Assembly (NCBI RefSeq): GCF_001824475.1
Contig: NZ_MHXN01000035.1
Coordinates: 1 to 33,192, forward strand
Length of the DNA stretch: 33,192 nt
Source of the DNA: Phenylobacterium sp. RIFCSPHIGHO2_01_FULL_69_31
GTDB taxonomy: Bacteria > Pseudomonadota > Alphaproteobacteria > Caulobacterales > Caulobacteraceae
Reading direction: 5' to 3'
The translations under genes were made by a program, and so were the position numbers. Below are positions 24,034 through 31,709 of this stretch, in pieces (positions within the stretch are counted from its first letter, which is position 1; every line of letters begins with the position of its first letter). Under the pieces are notes generated by a model. It saw nothing but the letters and a program-made list of their open reading frames with translations. It did no database searches and had not been told where the DNA came from.

Positions 24034-24606
24034 TTAAATCGCCGATCGGTCGATAAGCTCCGCAAGCTGCTGGCGGGCCCGGTAGACGCGCGTCTCTACG
24101 GTCTTGACGGTCACCCCCAGGAGCGCGGCGGCTTCCTGCTGAGTGAGCTCGTCGAAATAGGTCAGTAGCAGCGGCTCTTTGAGCTTGATCGGTAGGCGGT
24201 CGACGGCTTTCTGGACGATGGCCCGGCGCTGCGCCGCAACGACCGACTCCTCCCCGTCGGGCGCCGGATCCGCTTGCGCCTGCGCCTCGGTTGATTGGTC
24301 GTCCTTCTCTCCCAGGATGAACCGACGAACCGCCAGACGGCGGGCGCGATCGCGGCACTTGTTGAGGGCTATGGCGCGCAGCCAGACCGGGAACGCCCGC
24401 AGATCGTCGAAACGCGCGAGCGCCTTCCACGCCGCTACGAAGGTCTCCTGCACGACATCGACAGCCGCGTCGGCGTCGCCGACGTAGCGGCGCACGAAGC
24501 CATACAGCGACGGCTTGTGCCGACGCATGAGCGTGGTGAACGCCCGATCCTCCCCGCCCCGCGCGCGCCGGACGAGATCGGCGTCCGTCTCTTCCTGAAG
24601 CGTCAC
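24034..24606 (-). CDS. ECF RNA polymerase sigma factor, CnrH-like
   Basis: This 190-residue protein has sigma region 2 (about residues 8-78, with VVQETFVAAWKALARF) and sigma region 4 (about 128-186, with LTQQEAAALLGVTVKTVETRVYRARQQL), joined by a charged linker. It lacks region 3, as expected for ECF sigmas. It is the third gene in a Y-X-H order after an anti-sigma-like protein and a CnrX-like sensor, each overlapping by four bases, and its length is close to that of CnrH (191 as I recall). It would drive metal-induced genes once released by the membrane anti-sigma. Its own target promoter is not certain here. Confidence 0.9.
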   Translation of the reverse strand: MTLQEETDADLVRRARGGEDRAFTTLMRRHKPSLYGFVRRYVGDADAAVDVVQETFVAAWKALARFDDLRAFPVWLRAIALNKCRDRARRLAVRRFILGEKDDQSTEAQAQADPAPDGEESVVAAQRRAIVQKAVDRLPIKLKEPLLLTYFDELTQQEAAALLGVTVKTVETRVYRARQQLAELIDRSAI

Positions 24607-25043
24607 GGCGCCTGTTCAGTGAGGGCCTCAGCGACACGCTTGTCGAACTGCGCAGCCTGGTCCGGCGTCAACACGGTGCGCATCGCCAGGACGTGCAGGA
24701 TGGTTTCGTTCTGAAGGGCCCCCATGGCGTCGTGGAACCGTTCGACCGCGGCCTTCACCTCCGGCGAATACTCGTGACGCACCTGAATGGCCCGGGCGAG
24801 CTCGGCGTTGGCGGCGCGCAGCTCGGCCTCCCGCGCCCGACGACGAACCGCGAAGTCCTGCTCGAGCACATCCAGCCTCTTCCGCTGCTCGGGGGCGAGT
24901 TTCAGCTCTTCGTGGACGAACTCATGCAGCGAAGGCTGGTGGCGCTGGTCATAGATGTAACGCGCGCCAATCCAGGTTCCCCCGACGGCCGCGATGACCG
25001 TCAGGAGCAGCGTGAGGATCAGCCCACGGCTGAAGAAACTCAT
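24603..25043 (-). CDS. CnrX-like periplasmic metal sensor
   Basis: This 146-residue protein has one N-terminal membrane anchor (about residues 5-28) and a helical periplasmic domain of the CnrX/ZraP type. His40, His44, Glu61, His117 and Met121 fall at exactly the spacing of the CnrX Ni/Co ligands (His42, His46, Glu63, His119, Met123 as I recall), a constant offset of two. The full site suggests sensing of a divalent metal such as Ni or Co, rather than Cu(I), despite the copper neighbours. It probably holds the anti-sigma until metal binds. Stops and starts overlap by four bases on both sides. Confidence 0.87.
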   Translation of the reverse strand: MSFFSRGLILTLLLTVIAAVGGTWIGARYIYDQRHQPSLHEFVHEELKLAPEQRKRLDVLEQDFAVRRRAREAELRAANAELARAIQVRHEYSPEVKAAVERFHDAMGALQNETILHVLAMRTVLTPDQAAQFDKRVAEALTEQAP

Positions 25044-25333
25044 CCGTGGTGATCCAGGAGGGTGGAGGGGGCGAGCTCCGCCTTAGTGGAGAAGGCGGAC
25101 ACCTCCTGGGATTGCGCGGCCACGGCGACCGCAGTCGCGCCGCCGCTCGCCACGCCCAATCCCAGCGCGCCGACGACGGCCGCGGCCCGTACCGCCAGGA
25201 GCGTTGGAGCGGCCGCCCGCGCCTGGCGCACGCGCTCGATGCCCTGCCAGACCCTCGCCTCCAGGCTCTGGTAGCCGGCGGGTAGCGGCTCCGATCGAAG
25301 CGCTCTCAGTTCGTCATCAAGTCTGTCGTCCAT
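25040..25333 (-). CDS. CnrY-like membrane anti-sigma factor
   Basis: This 97-residue protein has a short cytoplasmic N-terminus (MDDRLDDELRALRSEPLPAGYQSLEARVWQGIERVRQ), one membrane helix (about residues 46-72, Ala/Val/Gly-rich) and a short periplasmic tail. That is the layout and length of CnrY, which binds CnrH in the cytoplasm and CnrX in the periplasm. Sequence similarity is hard to judge by eye, so the role rests on size, topology and gene order. The ATG at 25333 has a G-rich site seven bases upstream; an ATG at 25357 is in frame. Confidence 0.75.
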   Translation of the reverse strand: MDDRLDDELRALRSEPLPAGYQSLEARVWQGIERVRQARAAAPTLLAVRAAAVVGALGLGVASGGATAVAVAAQSQEVSAFSTKAELAPSTLLDHHG

Positions 25334-25357
25334 CGCAACACCCCGATCATCCGTCAT

Positions 25358-25453
25358 GACTCTATACGCAGGATCTGGTGGGCTCCCCTCAACTGAGGGC
25401 CGGCGGCGCCGTCCCGCGTATGTCCTATAGAGGTCGGGAGCTGGGGGGCTGCA
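25358..25453. promoter_or_regulatory. Divergent intergenic region between anti-sigma operon and acyltransferase
   Basis: CTCTATACGC at 25360-25369 is partly mirrored by GCGTAT and TATAGAG near 25428-25444. Each half contains a TATAG-like -10 sequence, so both divergent promoters may lie here. I find no convincing ECF-type -35/-10 pair. Confidence 0.3.
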
Positions 25454-26626
25454 ATGGTTCGTCGCGAAAGCGAAGCGCGCGAGGCTGGAGGCGTGTTTCC
25501 AGCCGATCTCCCGGCTCTTACCAGCGTACGCTTCTTGTTGGCCTTGGGGGTGGTGCTCTTCCACTATCAGCTGCAGTGGCCTTGGGACGCCATGTCGTCG
25601 ACCGGGTTCTTCGACCGGGCGCGGCTCGGGGTCGACGCCTTCTTCATCCTCTCCGGCTTTGTCCTGACCCACGCCTATCGCGATGCGATCGCCGGAAACC
25701 GGATGAATTATGGCAGGTTCCTGATCGCCCGCTTCGCCCGAATCTACCCGGCGCACCTGGCTGTGCTCGCCTTCGTGCTGGTCATGGTCACCACGGCGAG
25801 CCTGGTGGGCGCTGAGTTCGACCGCAATCTCTACAATCCCGCCGGCCTCGTCACGACACTGCTCCTCGTTCACGCCTGGCTCCCGGAGGTGGTGAAAGCC
25901 GAATGGAACGGTCCCTCCTGGTCGCTGTCCGCCGAGTGGTTCGCCTATCTCGCCTTCCCGGTATTTGCGTGGATCGGTCTGAAGCTTCGGCGCCGGCCGA
26001 TGCTGCTCTTAGCGCTGACCGCCCTGCTCTTCCTGGCGCTGGACCAAGTCTACCAAGCCCTGTTCGACGACATTGTAGTGCACGCTGAAGCGAGCATGGG
26101 CATACTGCGCATCATCCCCGAATTCCTCTACGGCGTGGCCCTCTACCGCTTAGGAGAACGCCTGCTGCTTGGTCGCCGGGCCGCCGTCCTGTTCGCCGGG
26201 GCGGCGGCGATTCTTCTCGTCGCGCTGATGCACCTGAAGGCCGACGACCGATGGATCGTCGCTGCAGCGGGCCCGCTCGTACTGGCTCTGGCTATGCTCT
26301 CGAAGGTACAGGCCGAGGGTGTCCTCAAGGCGCGCTGGCCCCGCCTCGGGGGCGAAGCCTCCTACGCGCTCTATCTCGTCCACATGCCCATCCTGATCGC
26401 CTGGAAGGGCGTCTGGTCGGCCGCCCAGGGGCGCGACAGCGGCTATGTACTCGGCTGGTGGGAGGTAGCCGCGCTCCTGGCGCTGTCGCTTCTGGCGGCC
26501 ATCGCCCTTCACCTACTGTTCGAGGGTCCGGCCCGTGCTTGGATTCGTCGCCGGGCGGATCGCCTTTGGCCCGCCCCTGAGACTCGGGCCCAGATGCGAC
26601 CAGGCTCCCAGCCGCCTGACATCTAG
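25454..26626 (+). CDS. Acyltransferase family 3 membrane protein (OafA-like)
   Basis: This 390-residue protein has about ten membrane helices and the family opening LTSVRFLLALGVVLFHYQLQWPW (His37 is the probable catalytic residue), then RLGVDAFFILSGFVLTHAY, FLIARFARIYPAHL and WNGPSWSLSAEWFAYLAFP. Such enzymes transfer acyl groups to cell-surface sugars or lipids at the inner membrane. The substrate cannot be read from the sequence. It has no obvious tie to metal resistance and may be a resident or hitch-hiking gene. Confidence 0.88.
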   Translation: MVRRESEAREAGGVFPADLPALTSVRFLLALGVVLFHYQLQWPWDAMSSTGFFDRARLGVDAFFILSGFVLTHAYRDAIAGNRMNYGRFLIARFARIYPAHLAVLAFVLVMVTTASLVGAEFDRNLYNPAGLVTTLLLVHAWLPEVVKAEWNGPSWSLSAEWFAYLAFPVFAWIGLKLRRRPMLLLALTALLFLALDQVYQALFDDIVVHAEASMGILRIIPEFLYGVALYRLGERLLLGRRAAVLFAGAAAILLVALMHLKADDRWIVAAAGPLVLALAMLSKVQAEGVLKARWPRLGGEASYALYLVHMPILIAWKGVWSAAQGRDSGYVLGWWEVAALLALSLLAAIALHLLFEGPARAWIRRRADRLWPAPETRAQMRPGSQPPDI

Positions 26627-26662
26627 GTCAGGGTCCAAGGGCGAGCGATCTGATCGGCCTGG

Positions 26663-26681
26663 GCGGGCGCAAGGAGCCCGC
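26663..26681. terminator. Possible bidirectional terminator
   Basis: GCGGGC and GCCCGC (6 bp, 7-base loop) lie between the convergent acyltransferase and DUF305 genes. The stem is short and there is no T run. Confidence 0.3.
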
Positions 26682-26692
26682 GGCTGATCTGC

Positions 26693-27052
26693 TTAGGGCT
26701 TCGGCGCGCGTCCGCCGTGCTTGTCGAGCCAGGCCTGCAGTTCGGCGATCTCCTTGCGCTGCATGTCCGCCGATTTTTGCGCCATCTTCTTCGCCTCCGC
26801 GTCGTCGCCGTGCTTCAGCACCGCATCGGACATCGCGATCCCGCCCCTATGGTGCTCGATCATCTTCAGCGCCCAGGCGCGATCAGGATCGGCGTCGTTG
26901 GCGGACATCATCTTCTGATGCATGTCCTGCATGCCCTTCATGTAGTCTTGCTTGGCCATTTGGCCGTGCTGCATGCTGGCGGGGCCCTGCTGAGCGAGGG
27001 CCGGTGCGGCGAGCAGCGCGGCCCCAGCCGCAACGATGGCGATCATTTTCAT
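26693..27052 (-). CDS. Exported DUF305 protein
   Basis: This 119-residue protein has a signal peptide (MKMIAIVAAGAALLAAPALA) and one DUF305 unit: MKGMQDMHQKMMSANDADPDRAWALKMIEHHRGGIAMSDAVLKHG, then MAQKSADMQRKEIAELQAWLDKHG. His and Met residues are well placed to bind copper. I use the ATG at 27052, where the signal peptide begins. It follows the Cys-rich protein gene by 17 bases, so the two form an operon that pairs a periplasmic and a possibly cytoplasmic copper binder. Confidence 0.85.
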   Translation of the reverse strand: MKMIAIVAAGAALLAAPALAQQGPASMQHGQMAKQDYMKGMQDMHQKMMSANDADPDRAWALKMIEHHRGGIAMSDAVLKHGDDAEAKKMAQKSADMQRKEIAELQAWLDKHGGRAPKP

Positions 27053-27069
27053 CTGGGAGCCTTTTGCGA

Positions 27070-27480
27070 TCAGTGAAACGTCTGGAGGGCGGCCTGACAG
27101 GCCTGTTCGCAGCGCCGGCACGATTCGGCGCAGATGCGGCAGTGCTCATGCATGCTGGCGTGACGGTCGCATTCCTCCGCGCAGAGCCGGCAGGCCTCCT
27201 CGCATGCCCTCAGCACACTCTGGATGATCGGTTCGTTTGAGCCGGTGCGGCGTGATGCGATGTGGCCAGCGGCCGTGCAAATGTCGGCGCAGTCGAGGTT
27301 CAGGCGAATGCATTGGGTCAGCTGCGCGACCATCTGCTCGCCCAGGCAGGCATCGGCGCACGACGTGCAGCTCTGAGCGCAGTCGAAGCATTCCTCGATG
27401 CAGCGGATCAGGCTGTCGTTTGTGTTTCCGCGCACCTGGGGGTGCGTACTTATTATTTCATGGGCGTGCATGGCCGTCAT
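27070..27480 (-). CDS. Cys-rich four-helix copper-storage-like protein (Csp/DUF326)
   Basis: This 136-residue protein contains about 18 cysteines, mostly in C-x3-C, C-x2-C and C-x6-C steps along predicted helices ([58 protein letters not shown]). This is the pattern of the DUF326/Csp copper-storage proteins, four-helix bundles whose core cysteines bind many Cu(I) ions. There is no signal peptide, which fits the cytoplasmic Csp3 type. It would act as a copper sink beside the exporters. Confidence 0.87.
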   Translation of the reverse strand: MTAMHAHEIISTHPQVRGNTNDSLIRCIEECFDCAQSCTSCADACLGEQMVAQLTQCIRLNLDCADICTAAGHIASRRTGSNEPIIQSVLRACEEACRLCAEECDRHASMHEHCRICAESCRRCEQACQAALQTFH

Positions 27481-27810
27481 CCTATGCAGGTGGATGGCCG
27501 CTGAACCCTCATTCTGGAGTTCCGTTCCGCCGCACGGGCCGAGGAGCGAAATCTTTTGTCCGTAGAACTGAAAAACCGAGGGAGCAGCCTTCCGCGTGCG
27601 TATTGCCGCTCGTCTTTTCCGGGCTCAAGCGGGTGGGGGTGAACTCATCATGGGAGCGCAGTGACGCTCACGCGAAGCCTCACAGCTAGCTTGCCGGAGA
27701 TGGGAAACGCACGGGAGTTCGTCAGTGGGCGGCTCCGGGCTAAGCGTCATTAACATCCCGTGCTCGTGCGCTACGGCAGAAATGCACAGGGCCGGACCCG
27801 ACGGCGCCAC
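27481..27810. other. Non-coding stretch
   Basis: No supported gene lies in these 330 bases. The only minus-strand frame (27625-27810) is low in coding character and has no ribosome site. The right part should hold the 3' end of the small lipoprotein transcript and the left part the promoter of the Csp-like gene, but I find no clear promoter, terminator or known operator. Confidence 0.5.
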
Positions 27811-28185
27811 CTACATGTGTCCGTCCATCTTCATCGGCGGATCCGCCTTCTTCATCGGGATGGAGCCGTCGTTCTTGGCGCCCATGCCGTCGGCATGCGC
27901 CTTGGCGCCCATCTCCATTCCGCGCTCATGCGCGTCGCGTTCCATCTCCATCCCTTCACGGTGCCCCTCGGCGCGAGCCTCTTCTAGGGTTTGAGACGAA
28001 CTCGCATGATGCTCGCCGGCTTCGCCCGGGGCGCCGGGCGTCGTCGCCGGAGCCGTGACGACGGGCGACGGGGCGCCGGGCGCCGGAGCCTCCGTCTTCT
28101 GCTCGCACCCGGCCAGGCCGATCGCCGCCAAGGCGACGGAGCCAGCCAAGGCCTTTAGCAGACGGGGCGGCAAGAGATGGGTCAT
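27811..28185 (-). CDS. Met/His-rich lipoprotein of unknown function
   Basis: I do not recognise a family. The 124-residue protein has a lipoprotein signal with lipobox LAGC (Cys27), a Pro/Ala-rich linker, and a charged helical segment (EEARAEGHREGMEMERDAHERGMEMGAKAHADGMG) with regular Met and His, ending PPMKMDGHM. The Met-x-Met and HxxM patterns suggest copper binding in the periplasm. The gene lies downstream of another small Met-rich exported protein in the same direction, with a strong hairpin between. Confidence 0.7.
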   Translation of the reverse strand: MTHLLPPRLLKALAGSVALAAIGLAGCEQKTEAPAPGAPSPVVTAPATTPGAPGEAGEHHASSSQTLEEARAEGHREGMEMERDAHERGMEMGAKAHADGMGAKNDGSIPMKKADPPMKMDGHM

Positions 28186-28230
28186 GGGTCGCGTCCTGTC
28201 GGTGGGTCAACGAAGCGGCAGATAAAGTGA

Positions 28231-28270
28231 GGCCGACCGGCTGCAGCATGAAGGGCGCAGCCGGTCGGCC
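28231..28270 (-). terminator. Strong hairpin between two small Met-rich protein genes
   Basis: GGCCGACCGGCTGC at 28231-28244 pairs perfectly with GCAGCCGGTCGGCC at 28257-28270 (14 bp, 12-base loop). It sits seven bases after the stop of the gene at 28277 and so is a likely terminator for that minus-strand gene. Confidence 0.65.
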
Positions 28271-28276
28271 GCTTTC

Positions 28277-28582
28277 CTACTTCTTGGCTTCAGCCATCTT
28301 TGCGGCGCACTTTCCGTGCATCTTATCCATCTCGGCCTTGCTGAGCGGCTTCATCTTCATGACCCCGGGGGTGCCTTTCATGGAGGCGTGGTCATGCATG
28401 ACCCGGCCGTCCATCTTCCGGCCCATGACGCTCTTGCACTCTTCGTGGGTTGGGTTGGCGGGATCCTTGACCGAAACGGTGGCGTCGGCCGCGGCCTTGT
28501 GATCTCCGTGTTCCGGCTGCGCGTAGCTCTGGCTGGCGGTGGCGAGGCCGAGGGCCGCGATGGCGACGAATAGGGTACGCAT
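28277..28582 (-). CDS. Small exported Met/His-rich protein
   Basis: I do not recognise a named family. This 101-residue protein has a signal peptide (MRTLFVAIAALGLATASQSYA), then PEHGDHKAAADATV, THEECKSVMGRKMDGRVMHDHASMKGTPGVMKMKPLSKAEMDKMHGKCAAKMAEAKK. The mature part has two cysteines and many Met and His residues in a likely helical fold, so metal binding in the periplasm is probable. The ATG at 28582 starts the signal peptide. An FNR/FixK box lies 89 bases upstream, the only oxygen-type signal on a single-gene unit in the window. Confidence 0.72.
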   Translation of the reverse strand: MRTLFVAIAALGLATASQSYAQPEHGDHKAAADATVSVKDPANPTHEECKSVMGRKMDGRVMHDHASMKGTPGVMKMKPLSKAEMDKMHGKCAAKMAEAKK

Positions 28583-28671
28583 GGGTGTGTCCTTTGCTGG
28601 TCGGCGGACAGCGGCTCGCCGTGCCCTCGATTGAAATATGCCAAACCCTAGCGTTCCCTCCAAACCCAACC

Positions 28672-28685
28672 TTGATATCGATCAA
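28672..28685. promoter_or_regulatory. Perfect FNR/FixK box upstream of a Met-rich protein gene
   Basis: TTGATATCGATCAA is a full match to TTGAT-N4-ATCAA and is a perfect palindrome. For the minus-strand gene at 28582 a TAGGGT at 28650-28645 would place the box about 40 bases before the transcription start, class II geometry. It lies just past the end of the csoR gene (28714). Confidence 0.7.
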
Positions 28686-28713
28686 GCGCCGCTGCGGCGG
28701 GACGCCAGCGCCA

Positions 28714-28992
28714 TCAGTTCCGCAGCTTGCCGATCAGCTCGACCAGCTCGGCTGTCTTCTGTTCGCGCTCCGCCACGTCGCCGCTGGCCGCCATCGCACC
28801 AGCGACGCAGTGTTCGAGGTGGTCTTTCACGAGTTCGCCCTCAACCCGGCGCAGCGCCGCCCTCGCGGCGTGCAACTGCGTCAGGATGTCGAGGCAGTAG
28901 CGATCCTGCTCCACCATGCGGGAGATGCCTCGCACCTGCCCTTCAACCCGGTTCAGCCGGTTGATCAGACGTGGCTTGTTCGTGCGTTCCAT
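28714..28992 (-). CDS. csoR: CsoR-type Cu(I)-sensing repressor
   Basis: This 92-residue helical repressor starts [33 protein letters not shown] and carries [13 protein letters not shown]. Cys33, His58 and Cys62 match the Cys-His-x3-Cys Cu(I) site of CsoR (Cys36, His61, Cys65 in the Mycobacterium protein), unlike the RcnR-type paralogue at 8917. Copper binding would release it from DNA. It is divergent from the copper ATPase gene with a G-tract dyad between them, so it probably controls both. The longer frame start at 29046 runs into that operator and is rejected. Confidence 0.88.
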   Translation of the reverse strand: MERTNKPRLINRLNRVEGQVRGISRMVEQDRYCLDILTQLHAARAALRRVEGELVKDHLEHCVAGAMAASGDVAEREQKTAELVELIGKLRN

Positions 28993-29047
28993 CAAAGCCT
29001 CCGCCGCTCGGTGCGGCAATATACAGAAAGCCGCGATTTGATCCATG

Positions 29048-29060
29048 CCCCACTGGGGTA
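29048..29060. promoter_or_regulatory. Likely CsoR operator at the ATPase promoter
   Basis: CCCCACTGGGGTA at 29048-29060 is a dyad (CCCC-ACT-GGGG) inside an AT-rich stretch (GTATATATACG) that may hold the -10. CsoR operators are G/C tracts of this kind. The ATPase ATG at 29085 is preceded by CAGGAGG four bases away. Confidence 0.6.
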
Positions 29061-29084
29061 TATATACGCCGAACAGGAGGCCCC

Positions 29085-31436
29085 ATGAGCGGTCAAGGCC
29101 ATACCCACCATCATCATGCTGACCCCAGGGACCGCCAGGCGGCTGACGTGGCGGTCACCGACCCGGTCTGCGGCATGGCGGTTGATCCGGCGACCACGCC
29201 GCACCACGCGGAGCATGCGGGGCAGACCTTCCACTTCTGTTCGGCCGGGTGCCGCACCAAGTTCGTCGCCGATCCGGCGAAATACCTGACCAAGGATGAA
29301 GGCCCGTCCGCTGCGGCGCCGGCAGGGACGATCTACACCTGTCCGATGCACCCCCAGATCCGAAAGGAGGGTCCGGGCAACTGCCCCATCTGCGGCATGG
29401 CGCTCGAGCCGGAAACCGCGACCGCCGACAGCGGTCCGAACCCCGAGCTGATCGACATGACCCGCCGGTTCTGGGTGGGTCTCGTCCTCACCCTGCCCGT
29501 TCTCGCGCTCGAGATGGGCGCGCATGTTCTCGATCTGCACCGCTGGATTTCGCCCACGACGTCGAACTGGGTGCAGCTCGCCCTGGCGACCCCCGTCGTG
29601 CTGTGGGCCGGCTGGCCCTTCTTCGAACGGGGCTGGGCGTCCCTGCGGACGCGCAACCTCAACATGTTCACCCTCATCGCCATGGGGATCGGGGTGGCCT
29701 GGGCCTACAGCGTCGTGGCCACGCTGGCGCCGCACATCTTCCCTTCGGCGTTCCGGCGCACCGATGGCAGCGTTGCAATCTACTTCGAAGCCGCGGCCGT
29801 GATCACGGTCCTCGTGCTGCTGGGTCAGGTGCTGGAACTGCGGGCCCGCGAGCAGACCTCGGGTGCGATCAAGGCGCTGCTGGACCTCGCGCCCAAGACC
29901 GCGCGACGGGTCCGGACGGATGGGACTGACGAAGAGGTCACGCTCGACCAGATCCTGGTGAGCGACCAGCTGCGGGTGCGGCCGGGCGAGAAAGTCCCCG
30001 TCGACGGCGAGGTCGTGGACGGCCGCGTCTCGATCGACGAGTCGATGGTCACCGGGGAATCGATGCCCGTGACCAAGGAAGCGGGCGACAAGGTCGTCGG
30101 CGGCTCGATCAACAAGACCGGCTCCTTCGTGATGCGGGCCGAGAAGGTCGGGGCCGACACCCTGCTGTCGCAGATCGTCCACATGGTCGCCCAGGCCCAG
30201 CGCTCTCGGGCGCCGATCCAGCGCATGGCCGACCAAGTCTCGGGCTGGTTCGTCCCAGTGGTGATCGTGATCGCTGTCCTGGCATTCGCCGGCTGGGGGG
30301 TCTTTGGTCCCGAGCCGAGGTTTGCCTTCGGCCTCATCGCGGCGGTCTCGGTGCTGATCATCGCCTGCCCGTGCGCACTTGGACTGGCGACGCCGATCTC
30401 GATCATGGTGGGGGTCGGTCGCGGCGCCGGGGCCGGCGTGCTCATCAAAAACGCCGAAGCCCTGGAGCGGTTCGAAAAGATAGACACGTTGGTGATCGAT
30501 AAGACCGGAACTCTCACCGAGGGGCGGCCAGCGGTCACCGCCATCGTGCCCGCCGCGGGTTGGGACGAAGCCGAAGTGCTTCGCCTGGCCGCCAGCCTCG
30601 AGCGTGGCAGTGAGCATCCCCTCGCGGACGCCATCCTCCGCGCCGCAAGCGATCGCAAGCTAAGCCTTTCAGAGCCGTCCGACTTTGACTCGCCCGTCGG
30701 CAAGGGCGTTCTGGGCTCGATCGACGGGCGGCGTCTGGTGCTCGGATCCGGCAAGTTTCTGAAGGAACAGGGGGTCGACACCGGGGAACTCGATAGTCAG
30801 GCAGAGTCGCTCCGCACTGACGGCGCTACGGCAATCTTCATGGCGGTCGACGGACAGGCCGCAGCGGTGTTCGCCATCGCCGACCCCATCAAGGCCACCA
30901 CGCCCGAAGCCGTTCGCCTCCTGAAGGCCGAAGGCGTGCGGCTCGTCATGATGACCGGCGACAACCGCACCACGGCGCTCGCCGTGGCCCGCAAGCTCGG
31001 CATCGACGAAGTCGAGGCCGAGGTTCTACCGCAGGACAAGGCGGCCGTGGTCGAGAAGTTCCGCGCCGAGGGCCGCAAGGTGGCGATGGCGGGAGATGGC
31101 GTGAACGATGCGCCGGCGCTGGCGGCGGCCGAAGTTGGGATCGCCATGGGCGCGGGGTCCGACGTGGCCATTGAGAGCGCGGGCGTGACCCTCCTGAAGG
31201 GCGATCTGCAGGGGATCGTCAAGGCGCGGCGGCTGTCCCGCGCCGTGATGCGGAATATCCGCCAGAACCTCTTCTTCGCCTTCGTCTATAATGCGGCCGG
31301 CGTGCCGGTAGCGGCCGGCGTCCTCTACCCGGTGTTTGGCTGGCTGCTCTCGCCGGCGATCGCGGCGGCGGCCATGGCGCTGTCCAGCGTCAGCGTGGTG
31401 ACCAACGCCTTGCGGCTACGAAGCGTAAAGCTCTAG
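29085..31436 (+). CDS. copA: Cu(I)-exporting P1B-type ATPase
   Basis: This 783-residue pump has a His-rich start (HTHHHH), a YHS domain (TDPVCGM at 25-31, with CSAGC at 52-56), a heavy-metal-binding segment (YTCPMHPQ at 84-91, CPICGM at 100-105), eight membrane helices, TGES at 323-326, the metal-site CPC at 428-430, the phosphorylated Asp472 in DKTGT and GDGVND at 670-675. The N-terminus replaces the usual HMA domains with YHS plus a metal-binding knuckle, as in SilP/CopP-type pumps. It exports Cu(I) (or Ag(I)) from the cytoplasm at the cost of ATP. It shares the symbol copA with the oxidase at 22062 but is unrelated. Confidence 0.94.
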   Translation: MSGQGHTHHHHADPRDRQAADVAVTDPVCGMAVDPATTPHHAEHAGQTFHFCSAGCRTKFVADPAKYLTKDEGPSAAAPAGTIYTCPMHPQIRKEGPGNCPICGMALEPETATADSGPNPELIDMTRRFWVGLVLTLPVLALEMGAHVLDLHRWISPTTSNWVQLALATPVVLWAGWPFFERGWASLRTRNLNMFTLIAMGIGVAWAYSVVATLAPHIFPSAFRRTDGSVAIYFEAAAVITVLVLLGQVLELRAREQTSGAIKALLDLAPKTARRVRTDGTDEEVTLDQILVSDQLRVRPGEKVPVDGEVVDGRVSIDESMVTGESMPVTKEAGDKVVGGSINKTGSFVMRAEKVGADTLLSQIVHMVAQAQRSRAPIQRMADQVSGWFVPVVIVIAVLAFAGWGVFGPEPRFAFGLIAAVSVLIIACPCALGLATPISIMVGVGRGAGAGVLIKNAEALERFEKIDTLVIDKTGTLTEGRPAVTAIVPAAGWDEAEVLRLAASLERGSEHPLADAILRAASDRKLSLSEPSDFDSPVGKGVLGSIDGRRLVLGSGKFLKEQGVDTGELDSQAESLRTDGATAIFMAVDGQAAAVFAIADPIKATTPEAVRLLKAEGVRLVMMTGDNRTTALAVARKLGIDEVEAEVLPQDKAAVVEKFRAEGRKVAMAGDGVNDAPALAAAEVGIAMGAGSDVAIESAGVTLLKGDLQGIVKARRLSRAVMRNIRQNLFFAFVYNAAGVPVAAGVLYPVFGWLLSPAIAAAAMALSSVSVVTNALRLRSVKL

Positions 31437-31696
31437 CGCGGACGGGTCCCGTCCGCCGGCGGCGCCGGGTGCAAATCGGGTTCGTCCGGCGACATGATGT
31501 CGGTTTGCGACGGGTCCTTCCCGAAGGCGGACTGGTCGTGGGGTTCCCCCATTTCGTCCGCCGCGGCGGCAGGCGCGACCTCGCCAGACTGCGGGCCGCC
31601 GGGCTCTGCGGAGCAGCTCGTCAGGATGAGGAGCACGGCGGCGGCGAGCCCTTTCGTCGATGTGAGATGAGCCTGCGCGCTGGCCAGCCATCGCAT
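31433..31696 (-). CDS. Small lipoprotein
   Basis: This 87-residue protein has a signal region ([19 protein letters not shown]) with lipobox LTSC, and a short hydrophilic mature part rich in Pro, Asp and Glu with [27 protein letters not shown]. No domain is recognisable. It converges on the copper ATPase, and the tetranucleotide CTAG at 31433-31436 supplies the stop codon of both genes. The tail has few Met or His residues, so a copper role is not evident. Confidence 0.6.
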   Translation of the reverse strand: MRWLASAQAHLTSTKGLAAAVLLILTSCSAEPGGPQSGEVAPAAAADEMGEPHDQSAFGKDPSQTDIMSPDEPDLHPAPPADGTRPR

Positions 31697-31709
31697 ACGT
31701 GAGCCCTCG

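Noticed and set aside
25040..25873. A 277-codon version of the anti-sigma gene starting at 25873
   Set aside because: The extra 180 codons lie opposite the acyltransferase gene and have shadow composition; the start at 25333 gives a CnrY-like length.
27625..27810. Minus-strand frame of 61 codons
   Set aside because: No ribosome site, signal or family feature; composition looks non-coding.
28992..30617. A 541-codon minus-strand frame opposite the copper ATPase
   Set aside because: It is a shadow of the P-type ATPase and has no signal, motif or ribosome site.
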